Position numbers and translations under genes: made by a program. Shown in pieces: positions 1 to 7,048 of a stretch of DNA of 7,962 nucleotides. Origin of the DNA: Accumulibacter sp. (GTDB lineage: Bacteria > Pseudomonadota > Gammaproteobacteria > Burkholderiales > Rhodocyclaceae). Where the stretch lies: assembly GCA_003538495.1 (NCBI GenBank), contig DPSD01000577.1:2743-10704 (forward strand). Direction: 5' to 3'. Positions within the stretch are counted from its first letter, which is position 1. Every line of letters begins with the position of its first letter. The notes under the pieces are model-generated. The model had not been told where the DNA came from and did not search any database. It saw only the letters and a list, made by a program, of their open reading frames with translations.

Positions 1-1877
1 TTCAGCGCCGGCGCGTCATTGACTCCGTCGCCGGTCACGGCGACGATCTCGCCCTTCTTCTTCAGGACCTCGACGATCCGCATTTTCTGTTCGGCGGCGA
101 CGCGGGCGAAGAGGATTTCGGGCGCGTCAAGCGCCAGTTGCAGTTGGGTCGGCGACATCAGCCGCAGCTGCCCGCCGTTGATCACCACCGGCCGCTCGCT
201 GCGGACCAGGCCGATCTGGCGGGCGATGGCCAGCGCCGTGCGTGGATGGTCGCCGGTGACCATGATGATCCGGATGCCGGCCGCCGCGCAGCGCGCGATC
301 GCTTCGGGCACTTCGGCGCGTGGTGGGTCTTCGAGGCCGATCAGTCCGGCAAGGGTCATTCCCTGCTCGTCGGCGGCTTGTCCCTCGGGTACCGTGCGAT
401 GCGCGAAGGCGAGAACACGCAGGCCGGCACTGGCCATGTCGTCCTGCGCCGCCAGCAGGCGGGTGCGCGCGGCCGGGTCGAGTGGCGCCAGGCCGGCGTC
501 GAACTGGATTTGCCGACAGCCGGCGAGGACCGTCTCGAGAGCGCCCTTGCAGTAGAGCATGCGGCCCTGCGGCGTCTCGCAGAGCACCGACATGCGCTTG
601 CGGTCGGTGTCAAACGGGATCTCATCAACGCGGCGATGGGCGCCGAGATCGCCGGCCATCGCTCGGCCGAGGTCGACCAGCGCGATTTCCATCGGGTCAC
701 CGCGCAGCACTTGCCGGCCTTCTTCGCCGACATCCTTCAGGTTGTGGCAGAGCGCGGCGTTGACGAACAACTGGCGGTGGTCGGATACCACGTGCGCTCG
801 CGTCGCCAGATCAGCGCGTGGCATGAACGCGCCGCCGATCCAGAGTTGATGTACCGACATCCGGTTCTCGGTCAGGGTGCCGGTCTTGTCGCTGCAGATC
901 ACCGTCGTCGAACCGAGAGCCTCGACGGCGGGCAGGTGGCGCACCAGCGCATGGCGTTTGGCCATCCGCTGGGTGGCCATCGCCAGCGACAGGGTAACCG
1001 TCGGCAGCAGCCCTTCCGGGACGTTGGCGACGATGATCCCGATGGCGAACAGCATGTTTTCCCAGGGTGGCAGGCCCATTGCCTGGCCGACCAGGAATAG
1101 CACCACACCCATTGCCGTTGCCAAGCCGGCGACCAGACGCGACAGTCGCGCGATCTCGCGCTGGAGTGGCGAACTGGTTTCGCCGGCGGTCTGTGTCAGC
1201 TGGGCGATGCGGCCGAACTCGGTATGCTTGCCGGTGGCGTACACCACCGCGCGCGCCTGTCCCGAAACGACCGAGGTGCCGGCGAGGACCGTGTTCCTGG
1301 CGTGCAGTGGCGATTCTTCGCCGCTGGGTTCGGTGTTGCGCGTCTGGGCCAGCGATTCGCCGGTCACCGTCGACTGGTTGACGCGCAAGCCGAAGGCTTC
1401 GGTCAGCCGGCAGTCGGCGGCAATGAAATCACCCTCTTCGATCAGGACGACGTCGCCGGGCACCAGATCGCTGGCCACAACCTCGACGATTTCCGCGTCG
1501 CGCAGCACTTTCACCTTCTGGGGCAACAACTGGCGCAGCGCGGCGACGGCGCGTTCCGCCTTGTATTCCTGCCAGAACGAGAAAATGCCGTTGATGATGA
1601 TCACGCCAACGATGGCCACGCCGAGGCGCGCCATTCCCTGGCCGGGATCGAAATGCTCCGCGGTGAACGAAAGGCCGGCGCCGACCCACAGGATGATCGC
1701 GAAAAAGTGGGTGAACTCCCGCCCGAAACGGAGCAGCAGGTGCTGCTGGCGGGCTTCCTCGAACTGGTTCGGACCGTACTCGGCCAGGCGGCGTGCCGCC
1801 TCGCTGGCGCTCAGGCCCGCGGCCGCGGTGTTGAGGCTGGCCAGCGACTGTTCGACGGCTAGGGTATGGATACGCAC
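1..1877 (-). CDS. P-type cation-transporting ATPase, Na+,K+-ATPase-like (P2C-type) motifs; C-terminus cut by window edge
   Basis: An ATP-driven inner-membrane cation pump; about 625 N-terminal residues are visible of a family usually near 900. Seen in order: a short cation-ATPase N-domain ([16 protein letters not shown]), the first membrane hairpin ([29 protein letters not shown]), actuator motif TGES at residues 172-175, M4 motif PEGLL at 287-291, phosphorylation motif [14 protein letters not shown] with Asp330, nucleotide-domain motifs GDPMEIAL (393-400) and KGA (K444), MVTGDHP near 541, and hinge motif [11 protein letters not shown] from 615. [17 protein letters not shown] and [10 protein letters not shown] resemble Na+,K+-ATPase (P2C) more than Ca2+ pumps, which usually have IPEGL. 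The ion-selecting M5-M6 helices lie outside the window, so the ion is unknown. The start is GTG at 1877: the protein then begins [12 protein letters not shown], as relatives do, and AGGA lies ten bases upstream. The frame stays open back to a TAA near 2019-2021, so a slightly longer form is possible. The gene follows the CorA-like gene on the same strand. Confidence 0.93.
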   Translation of the reverse strand, partial: MRIHTLAVEQSLASLNTAAAGLSASEAARRLAEYGPNQFEEARQQHLLLRFGREFTHFFAIILWVGAGLSFTAEHFDPGQGMARLGVAIVGVIIINGIFSFWQEYKAERAVAALRQLLPQKVKVLRDAEIVEVVASDLVPGDVVLIEEGDFIAADCRLTEAFGLRVNQSTVTGESLAQTRNTEPSGEESPLHARNTVLAGTSVVSGQARAVVYATGKHTEFGRIAQLTQTAGETSSPLQREIARLSRLVAGLATAMGVVLFLVGQAMGLPPWENMLFAIGIIVANVPEGLLPTVTLSLAMATQRMAKRHALVRHLPAVEALGSTTVICSDKTGTLTENRMSVHQLWIGGAFMPRADLATRAHVVSDHRQLFVNAALCHNLKDVGEEGRQVLRGDPMEIALVDLGRAMAGDLGAHRRVDEIPFDTDRKRMSVLCETPQGRMLYCKGALETVLAGCRQIQFDAGLAPLDPAARTRLLAAQDDMASAGLRVLAFAHRTVPEGQAADEQGMTLAGLIGLEDPPRAEVPEAIARCAAAGIRIIMVTGDHPRTALAIARQIGLVRSERPVVINGGQLRLMSPTQLQLALDAPEILFARVAAEQKMRIVEVLKKKGEIVAVTGDGVNDAPAL

Positions 1878-1941
1878 GAGAAGGGATTCCTGAAGCCGGG
1901 TCGGCTGCCGCGGTACCCGCTCCGGGGCTCGCGCCCAGGGT

Positions 1942-1974
1942 CTGCCGGGTAGTCGGCAGCGTCGTGACAACGAC
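1942..1974. repeat. Two adjacent short inverted repeats in the gap between the CorA-like gene and the ATPase
   Basis: CTGCCG (1942-1947) pairs with CGGCAG (1954-1959) across six bases, and GTCGT (1961-1965) pairs with ACGAC (1970-1974) across four. They sit 65-97 bases upstream of the ATPase GTG in the 188-base gap. Neither is followed by a T-run on either strand, so they do not look like intrinsic terminators. They could be an operator or a leader-RNA structure, or chance in GC-rich DNA. I see no convincing sigma70 promoter for the ATPase here; the best -10-like element, TAGATT near 1976-1981 on the minus strand, has only a poor -35. Confidence 0.3.
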
Positions 1975-2065
1975 AATCTACACCTTTGGCAGCGAAAAGA
2001 CACCCGTCCGGAAGAGGTTTATCGGGTTGTCCGGGCAGCGCGGCAGCGCTATCCGCGCCTGCTCC

Positions 2066-3730
2066 TCAGCGCTTGCCGGGCGGGCGCGGTCGGCGCCAGA
2101 CAGCGGTCAGCGCGGCGACCTTGGCGCGCGGCGCGAGACGTTCGTCGGACAGTGCTTCGAGAAAATCGGCGAGCGGTTTCGACTTGGCGATGGCGTAGCC
2201 GGTAAGCAGTGCCGACGGGACGGCGACCAGCAGGAACAGGGCGAGCCGGTCGCCGAACGGGGCTTGCGCGGCGTCGAGCAGGTTCATCCCGAGGACGCCG
2301 GTGGTGATCGTCGCGATCAGGCCGGCGGTGGTGACGACGGTCAGGCGTACCACCGTATTGGACTGCCGGCGCAAGCTGTCGCTGTCGAGATACTGGCTCA
2401 TGTCCTGGATCTCCTCGCGCAATTCGGTGTATAGGCGCTCGGTGCCGAGGTGTGCCCTGGTCATGGCAAACAGCGCGCGGGCCTGTGCCTGGTCGGATAT
2501 CTCGTAGAACCAGTAGCGATGGGTGAAGCGAAGGAAGACTTCGAGGATCTGCCGGATCCCGCGCTTGAAGTGCTTGACCGATTCGGCGTCGCCGATCCGG
2601 AGGTGATTGAGCGCCGTCACCAGCCGATCGGAGAGCATCAGCAAGGCTGCCTTGTGGAAGTGCGGAATCAGCGCCAGCAGGAAGAACTGATGCCGAAACT
2701 GCCCGAGCAGGCCGTTCTCCAGTTCGGTGAAGTACGGGTCGCGGGCGCTGCCAAGCATCACCACCGCATGGCCGCAGGAGAGCAGACGGGTGCCCGGCTG
2801 CTCGGCGTGCGGGTGCCAGTAGCGGTCGTAGCAGTAGCGGGCTTCGAAATCGTCGAGCTGCAGTCCGGCAGCGGGCGGGGCACCAAGCTTCCCCGGTCCG
2901 GTCACCAGCACCAGGCGGGCGAAGTCGTCACGGCTGAGGGCGCGCGGGTCGTCCATCGCCAGGTACGCCAGGAGCGGCATGCGGTGGTACTCGATCTGCC
3001 GGTAGCGGACCAGTCCGTCCGCGTCGGAGTGGTGCAGGACTAGCGGTCTGAGCAGGAATTCCCAGTGCGACGCGATGCACGGGGCGCGGAAGCGGGAGAC
3101 GAAGGAGAGGTACTTGCGGCGTTTCTCGTAGTCTGAAACAGCCAGCACCTGCCCATCATGCGCGATCCATTCGGCGCTCTGCAGGCAGTGGCTGCCGCTG
3201 CCGTCGTCGTCCCAGGACGGCGGGTAGGCGCGCCCGAAACGGTACAGCGTATCGTGTACCCGCCGCAGTTCGAGGTCGTTGCCGAAGATCTCGACGACCA
3301 GGATGACGACCTCGATGTCGTAGAAGAAATAGAGATCGAGGTGCACGATGTCGAAATCGATCGGCTGGTCGCTGTCCTTGTAGCGCATCCGCACCTTGGC
3401 CACGTCATGGCGACGGAAGATACGGATCGGCGACTCGTCGTAGTGCACCTTGCTTCCTTCCCGGCTGCCGACTTCGCCGTAGAGAAAGCGCTGGACGTAA
3501 GGCAGAAAGGTGACGAACTCACTGTAGTGGCGCTCGTGAAACTGCCCGGGGTCGCCGCAGAATTCGTCGACCAGTTCCCGCCACGGGTTGTCCGGGTCTG
3601 GCCGATCAAGCAGCTGGCTGTGATTCTGAAAGGGCCCGCCGGCGGTCAGCGGCATCAGTTGCAGGGGCCACATCAGGATCTGCCGAAAATGTCTGACCCG
3701 CTGGTTTGCGTCGTTTGTCGCCTGGTCCAT
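2066..3730 (-). CDS. CorA-like membrane protein (putative divalent-cation channel/transporter) with large N-terminal domain
   Basis: A 554-residue protein whose C-terminus has the CorA layout. A long helical stretch leads into TM1 (about 462-482, RLTVVTTAGLIATITTGVLG), followed at once by GMN at 481-483, then TM2 (about 495-514, LALFLLVAVPSALLTGYAIA) and a basic tail of about 40 residues ending RRPRPPGKR. In CorA-family channels GMN at the end of TM1 forms the Mg2+ selectivity loop, so transport of Mg2+ or another divalent ion across the inner membrane is a reasonable inference. Classical CorA has about 316 residues. Here some 460 precede TM1, with no domain I can name; the part near 130-170 is rich in acidic and hydrophobic residues (FDIVHLDLYFFYDIEVV). 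The ATG at 3730 is chosen because GGAG lies six bases upstream. An in-frame ATG at 3802 falls inside the predicted -35 box and is unlikely. Neighbours are the kinase (170 bases upstream) and the ATPase (188 downstream). Confidence 0.85.
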   Translation of the reverse strand: MDQATNDANQRVRHFRQILMWPLQLMPLTAGGPFQNHSQLLDRPDPDNPWRELVDEFCGDPGQFHERHYSEFVTFLPYVQRFLYGEVGSREGSKVHYDESPIRIFRRHDVAKVRMRYKDSDQPIDFDIVHLDLYFFYDIEVVILVVEIFGNDLELRRVHDTLYRFGRAYPPSWDDDGSGSHCLQSAEWIAHDGQVLAVSDYEKRRKYLSFVSRFRAPCIASHWEFLLRPLVLHHSDADGLVRYRQIEYHRMPLLAYLAMDDPRALSRDDFARLVLVTGPGKLGAPPAAGLQLDDFEARYCYDRYWHPHAEQPGTRLLSCGHAVVMLGSARDPYFTELENGLLGQFRHQFFLLALIPHFHKAALLMLSDRLVTALNHLRIGDAESVKHFKRGIRQILEVFLRFTHRYWFYEISDQAQARALFAMTRAHLGTERLYTELREEIQDMSQYLDSDSLRRQSNTVVRLTVVTTAGLIATITTGVLGMNLLDAAQAPFGDRLALFLLVAVPSALLTGYAIAKSKPLADFLEALSDERLAPRAKVAALTAVWRRPRPPGKR

Positions 3731-3736
3731 GGGTGT

Positions 3737-3740
3737 CTCC
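3737..3740 (-). promoter_or_regulatory. Ribosome binding site that decides the CorA-like start
   Basis: Minus-strand GGAG with a six-base spacer before the ATG at 3730. It supports this start over the in-frame ATG 24 codons upstream at 3802. Confidence 0.65.
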
Positions 3741-3773
3741 GGAAGCGTTATCGCCGCAGCCAGCCGGCTGGCA

Positions 3774-3802
3774 AGCGTAGGTCCTCGCGCCCCGATCGTC
3801 AA
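3774..3802 (-). promoter_or_regulatory. Putative sigma70-type promoter for the CorA-like gene
   Basis: On the minus strand TTGACG (3802-3797, five of six to the -35 consensus) is followed after exactly 17 bases by TACGCT (3779-3774). TACGCT matches TATAAT at only three positions, but these are the three most conserved. Transcription would start near 3767, leaving a leader of about 37 bases before the ATG at 3730. This suggests the gene is expressed independently of the kinase gene upstream. Confidence 0.5.
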
Positions 3803-3900
3803 TCTCGTGCAGCAGAGGCCAGTGGCCTTGCCGGCGGCGGCGTGCAGCGGTCAGGCAGCACCGCGGTCGCCAGGCAGCGCATCTCTGCCCTGGCCGGCGA

Positions 3901-4827
3901 TCAGCCGCCGAGCGCCGCCAGCAGCGTGGCGATCATCGCTTCGGCCTGACGGCGGTAGCCGCTGCCAAACAGATTCAGGTGATTGAGCACGTGGTAGAGC
4001 TGATAAAGCGTCTTGCGCAGCGCGAAACCGTCGGCGAGCGGCCAGGACTCGCGGTAGGCGGCGTAGAAGCGGTTCGGAAAACCGCCGAACAGCTCGGTCA
4101 TCGCCAGATCGGCCTCGCGGTCGCCAAAATGCACCGCTGGATCGAACAGCGCCAGGCGGCCCGACTCGTCGGTCGCCGCGTTCCCGTACCACAGGTCGCC
4201 GTGCAGCAGGCTCGCTGTCGGGAGATAGCCGGCGAACAGCAGATCCAGCTTTTCCAGCAGGCGCTCGCCGCCCGCGATCAGGCTGGCGTGGTCGCCATGA
4301 CGCCCGGCCAGCGTCAGCTGCGGCAGCAGCCTCCGGCGGGCGAAAAACTTTGGCCAGGACTGGTGCCAGGCGTTGTCTTGCGGCGTACTGCCGATGTAGT
4401 TGTCGCGCTGCCAGCCGTATTGCGTACCGCGGACGCGGTGCAGTTCGGCCAGCGCGCGCCCGGCGACGGCGGCGTCGCGTGGTTCGCGCAGCGGATGCAG
4501 ACGCAGGTATTCCAGGACCAGGTAGGCCTGCCGGCCACGGACTCCATGGCCGACGACGCGTGGCACGCGCAGCGCGGAGCAACCAGCCAGCGCCTGCAGG
4601 CCGTCGGCTTCGGCGGCGAACATTTCGGCCAGATCGGCGTCATTCACCTTGACGAACCAGCGCCGCTTGCCGGCCCCGACCAGCAATGCGCGCGAGATCG
4701 AGCCGCCACCGATCCCGGTGACGGTGTCGATGTCGGCTGCCGGGCCGCTGTCGTCCGCCGCATCGGAGGCCATCAGCTCGCGCAGTGCCGAAGCGAGCGC
4801 TGGTTTCAGCGCCGGGGCGAGACTCAT
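3901..4827 (-). CDS. Fructosamine-kinase-family protein (bacterial ketosamine 3-kinase)
   Basis: A 308-residue cytosolic kinase of the fructosamine-3-kinase/YniA family, which phosphorylates sugars attached to amines or protein lysines so that the adduct breaks down (protein deglycation). Seen: an N-terminal lobe with GIGGGSIS (38-45), the likely ATP-contacting lysine in WFVKVN (K60) and glutamate in AAEADGL (E73); then catalytic HGDLWYGN (209-216, D211), metal-binding LFDPAV (D229) and GDREADLAM (235-243), followed by FGGFPNRFYAAY, all typical of the family. The length is normal (E. coli YniA is about 286) and nothing essential is missing. The exact substrate cannot be read from sequence; bacterial members often prefer ribulosamines or erythrulosamines. 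The start is ATG 4827 with GGAG eight bases upstream. The gene is divergent from the lipoprotein and 170 bases upstream of the CorA-like gene; neither neighbour suggests a shared pathway. Confidence 0.92.
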   Translation of the reverse strand: MSLAPALKPALASALRELMASDAADDSGPAADIDTVTGIGGGSISRALLVGAGKRRWFVKVNDADLAEMFAAEADGLQALAGCSALRVPRVVGHGVRGRQAYLVLEYLRLHPLREPRDAAVAGRALAELHRVRGTQYGWQRDNYIGSTPQDNAWHQSWPKFFARRRLLPQLTLAGRHGDHASLIAGGERLLEKLDLLFAGYLPTASLLHGDLWYGNAATDESGRLALFDPAVHFGDREADLAMTELFGGFPNRFYAAYRESWPLADGFALRKTLYQLYHVLNHLNLFGSGYRRQAEAMIATLLAALGG

Positions 4828-5058
4828 CCTGTTCGCTCCGGGAGTCGGCGGAGGTCGGTGCCGTCGGCCGCGACTGCTCGTGACGCAGCCTGCACGGCGG
4901 CATCGCTGGTTCGCGATCCGGGCCGGCCGCCGGCTTTACGCCGGGTCGCCGATATGTTGTGATGCGCTGATAGCGCCAGTGCGCCATGTTTTCTCGAAGT
5001 TCGTCGTCGCATTCCTTCCTGCCTCGCCCCGTCAACCGCCACCTCGGAGTGCAAAATC
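4828..5058. other. Divergent intergenic region between kinase and lipoprotein genes
   Basis: These 231 bases must carry the upstream signals of both flanking genes. I see a perfect small dyad, GCGCT-GAT-AGCGC (4964-4976), immediately followed by a repeat of GCGCCA. I found no good paired -35/-10 for either gene, so the promoters may use another sigma factor or be weak matches. Ribosome sites are clear: GGAG at 5046-5049 for the lipoprotein and minus-strand GGAG at 4839-4836 for the kinase. No convincing ORF or RNA gene lies in the gap. Confidence 0.4.
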
Positions 5059-5388
5059 ATGAACCACCGCCTGCTCGTTCTTTCCGCCTTGCTGGCCATT
5101 ACCGTCTCGGCGTGCAGTCAGAAGGACGATTCGGCCGCCAAGGCGGCCAGGGAGTCTGCGCAAAAAGCGGAAGCCGCCATCGGCACCGCCGCGGAGGCGA
5201 CCAAGACCGCGGCAAAGGATGCCGCTAGCGCGGCCAAAGAGAGCGTGGTCAATGCCTCGGCAGCGACCAGGGAAGCCACCAAGGAGGCGGTCGAGGCGAC
5301 CAGGGAGGCCAGCAAGGAGATGGTCGCCAAGGCTGCCGACGCCACCAAGGAGGCTGCTGACAAGGCCAAGGAGGCGGTAGGCAAATAG
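5059..5388 (+). CDS. Small lipoprotein with Ala/Lys/Glu-rich 11-residue repeats (LEA/apolipoprotein-like helix)
   Basis: A 109-residue predicted lipoprotein. Residues 1-18 are a signal peptide (MNHRLLVLSALLAITVSA), and VSAC with Cys19 is a lipobox, so the mature protein should be lipid-anchored in the cell envelope. After a short SQKDDS linker the chain is almost wholly Ala, Lys, Glu, Thr and Ser. Residues 44-109 divide into six gap-free 11-mers with consensus AAxAT(K/R)EAxK(E/D). Such hendecads form long amphipathic or coiled-coil helices, as in group 3 LEA proteins and apolipoprotein-like proteins. There is no Trp, Tyr or Phe and no enzymatic motif. Desiccation, osmotic or membrane-surface protection is possible but unproven; a structural spacer is the alternative. 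The start is ATG 5059 with GGAG nine bases upstream. It is the only plus-strand gene and is convergent with the hemerythrin cyclase, with a hairpin between them. Confidence 0.85.
   Translation: MNHRLLVLSALLAITVSACSQKDDSAAKAARESAQKAEAAIGTAAEATKTAAKDAASAAKESVVNASAATREATKEAVEATREASKEMVAKAADATKEAADKAKEAVGK
5188..5385 (+). repeat. Six tandem 33-bp coding repeats (11-residue units)
   Basis: This 198-base stretch encodes six consecutive 11-mers and runs to the last sense codon. The repeat is still visible in the DNA: bases 5263-5286 and 5296-5319 are 33 bases apart and agree at 22 of 24 positions, and GCCACCAAGGAG recurs at 5275 and 5341, 66 bases apart. This fits growth by tandem duplication of a 33-bp unit followed by divergence; selection on a repetitive helix would also help keep it. 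Confidence 0.75.
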
Positions 5389-5403
5389 CTTCCGGCCGAT
5401 CGA

Positions 5404-5432
5404 CGCGCCGGGCAATCCGCCTGTCCGGCGCG
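5404..5432 (+). terminator. GC-rich hairpin after the lipoprotein gene, probable terminator
   Basis: CGCGCCGGGCA (5404-5414) pairs with TGTCCGGCGCG (5422-5432), giving an 11-bp stem with one G-T pair and a seven-base loop, 16 bases after the lipoprotein stop. The downstream sequence is only moderately T-rich (CTTTCTCTC from about 5444), so intrinsic termination may be weak. Its place between convergent genes suits a terminator or an mRNA-end-stabilising stem. Confidence 0.45.
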
Positions 5433-5472
5433 CTGTCTGCCAGGCTTTCTCTCACCTTCGCTGGTCACCGCT

Positions 5473-6903
5473 TCAGGCGGCGGTCGACCGGTGCCGCCGC
5501 AGGTGGTCAAAGAACTGGCGGTCGCTATTCAGCAGATGCCTGGTGATCACATCATGGGCCAGGAGCTTGAAGACATCGCCAACTCCCTGGGTGCCGGCGC
5601 GAAAAGCCGCGGCCGTGGCGAGCGCCCTGGCGACGAGTTCGCGGTGCTCTGCGATATGCTGCGTAGCGCCGGGATAGCCGGCGGCGACGAAGACCGCCTC
5701 TTCAGCGCGGAAGTGTTCGAGCAGATCGGCGAGCAGCCGGTCGACCATCGGGTTGACCAGCTCCGGCGCCTGTCCGGAAAGGATCGCCGACAGCAGTTCG
5801 TTGGCATCTGCGAAGAGCAGTCGGTGACCGCGATCGATCGCTTCGTCGCCGCACTCGTACGCCGATCGCCAAATCAACTGCACGAAATTGGTGGCGAAGT
5901 TCTCGCTCGCATCGCCTGCGCCGCGCGCTTCGGGGGCCAGCTGGACCTGATTGCGGCCACCGGCCTTGGCCCTATAGAGAGCTTGATCGGCGCGCTGGAA
6001 CCATTCGGCCCACGTTTCGCCGGCGCCGCATTCGGCGACCCCGACGCTGACGGTCAGCTGGCCTACTTCGGGAAAATGCGCACCGGCGATCCGAGCGCGC
6101 AAGCGCTCGGCGAGGGTCGCAGCCGTGGCGCGGTTGGTGTCCGGGCAGAGGACGACGAATTCTTCACCGCCCCAGCGTGCCAGCGAGTCGGTGCCACGGA
6201 GCATTCCTTGCAGCTGGCCGGTCAGCGACTGCAGCACCAGATCGCCGCAGCCGTGCCCGTAGCGGTCGTTGATCGCCTTGAAGAAATCGATGTCGACGAT
6301 CAGCAGGCTCAGGGGGTGCTGGTATCTCTCGAAGCGCCCCATTTCGCTGCCCACGCATTCCTCCAGCCGCCGCCGGTTCCAGGCGCCGGTCAGCTTGTCG
6401 GTGCTCGCCACCTGCTCCAGCTCGACGACCGCCCGCTGCAGCTCCTGATTCGCCTGCCGCAGGCTGTCGAGCGTTTGCTGCACCGTCCTGCTCGCCTGTT
6501 CTGGGGGGGATTCGTAGACCAGCGAGACGATCGACTGCAGTTTCTGGTCGGCCCCGAGGACCGGCAGTTTGAGCCACAGGTAGTGCCCGGGGTGCCCGTC
6601 CAGCGGCAGGTCAAGCTCCTCGGACGCCACCGCGGCGCCGCTCAGGATGCGCTGGTCGCAACGCTCCAGCGGCGCCTGCAGGGCAGCCGGCAGAAGCTCG
6701 CTCTCCGATCGCCCGGCCAGCGTCCCGCCGTCGTGGCAGAGTAGTCGTTCCATCACCGGGTTGGCCAACCGGTAGCGTCCGTCCAGCCCCTTGACGCCGA
6801 AACCGACACCGCCGCCGACGTGCATCAGCAGTGGCAGCAGCCCTGCCATTTGAATGACGCCATCATCGGCGAGGGTCGTCTGGATCAAGTCGTCTTCGTT
6901 CAT
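5473..6903 (-). CDS. Diguanylate cyclase with PAS, GGDEF and C-terminal bacteriohemerythrin domains
   Basis: A soluble 476-residue enzyme expected to make c-di-GMP from two GTP, with two sensory domains. Residues about 30-131 form a PAS-like domain (GVGFGVKGLDGRYRLANPV start). Residues 134-168 look like a coiled-coil linker. The GGDEF domain (about 168-325) has STDKLTGAWNRRRLEE, metal/GTP-site VDIDFFKAINDRYGHGCGD, an intact GGEEF active site (245-249) and an RGTD inhibitory site (236-239) exactly five residues before it. Residues about 340-470 are a bacteriohemerythrin with all seven di-iron ligands: H360, H397, E401, H416, H420, H456, D461. Hemerythrins bind O2 or NO, so oxygen- or NO-tuned c-di-GMP output is inferred. 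I see no membrane segment. The frame is open to 7239, but the promoter at 6984-7012 rules out distant starts. ATG 6903 (GAGGA ten bases upstream) is preferred; ATG 6951 would add a Pro/Gly-rich MPISGPAPGAIEDPPG. Confidence 0.92.
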   Translation of the reverse strand: MNEDDLIQTTLADDGVIQMAGLLPLLMHVGGGVGFGVKGLDGRYRLANPVMERLLCHDGGTLAGRSESELLPAALQAPLERCDQRILSGAAVASEELDLPLDGHPGHYLWLKLPVLGADQKLQSIVSLVYESPPEQASRTVQQTLDSLRQANQELQRAVVELEQVASTDKLTGAWNRRRLEECVGSEMGRFERYQHPLSLLIVDIDFFKAINDRYGHGCGDLVLQSLTGQLQGMLRGTDSLARWGGEEFVVLCPDTNRATAATLAERLRARIAGAHFPEVGQLTVSVGVAECGAGETWAEWFQRADQALYRAKAGGRNQVQLAPEARGAGDASENFATNFVQLIWRSAYECGDEAIDRGHRLLFADANELLSAILSGQAPELVNPMVDRLLADLLEHFRAEEAVFVAAGYPGATQHIAEHRELVARALATAAAFRAGTQGVGDVFKLLAHDVITRHLLNSDRQFFDHLRRHRSTAA

Positions 6904-6983
6904 CCCTGGCGGATCCTCGATGGCGCCGGGCGCTGGCCCGGAGATGGGCATGGCGCCTGTTTCGCGGGCGCCCGGCGCGCGCG

Positions 6984-7012
6984 AGTATACGATCTTCGAG
7001 GGGGGTAAACAA
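6984..7012 (-). promoter_or_regulatory. Putative sigma70-type promoter for the hemerythrin diguanylate cyclase
   Basis: Minus-strand TTGTTT (7012-7007) is followed after exactly 17 bases by TATACT (6989-6984, five of six to TATAAT). It is a locally AT-rich patch in GC-rich sequence. Transcription would begin near 6977, which is 26 bases before ATG 6951 or 74 before ATG 6903. It implies that this cyclase can be expressed independently of the cyclase gene upstream. Confidence 0.6.
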
Positions 7013-7048
7013 GTTGTCGCTGCAATTTGCCCATTCGCCTTGCCAGGG

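Noticed and set aside
138..1862. Long plus-strand open frames opposite the ATPase (up to about 338 residues)
   Set aside because: The opposite strand encodes a pump with every expected catalytic motif in order. The plus-strand frames show no recognisable domain and are typical shadows in GC-rich coding DNA.
1990..2065. Possible terminator of the CorA-like gene (CCGGA ... TCCGG followed by TCTTTT on the minus strand)
   Set aside because: The arms are five bases with a loop of about 17, and the T-rich tail does not directly follow the stem; too weak to annotate.
3816..3828. Hairpin AGGCCAGTGGCCT as a terminator after the kinase gene
   Set aside because: The stem is only five base pairs with a three-base loop, and no T-run follows on the minus strand.
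3158..4962. Plus-strand frames of 263 and 327 residues opposite the CorA-like and kinase genes
   Set aside because: Both lie opposite genes with clear family motifs and show only compositionally biased sequence.
5032..5510. Minus-strand frames of about 127-130 residues opposite the lipoprotein gene
   Set aside because: Their repetitive Leu/Ala/Ser pattern is the antisense image of the 33-bp repeats. The plus strand has the signal peptide, lipobox and ribosome site.
5491..6744. A 417-residue plus-strand open frame opposite the hemerythrin cyclase
   Set aside because: It is the antisense shadow of the PAS, GGDEF and hemerythrin domains. It has no ribosome site or domain motif, and its length is explained by GC codon bias on the coding strand.
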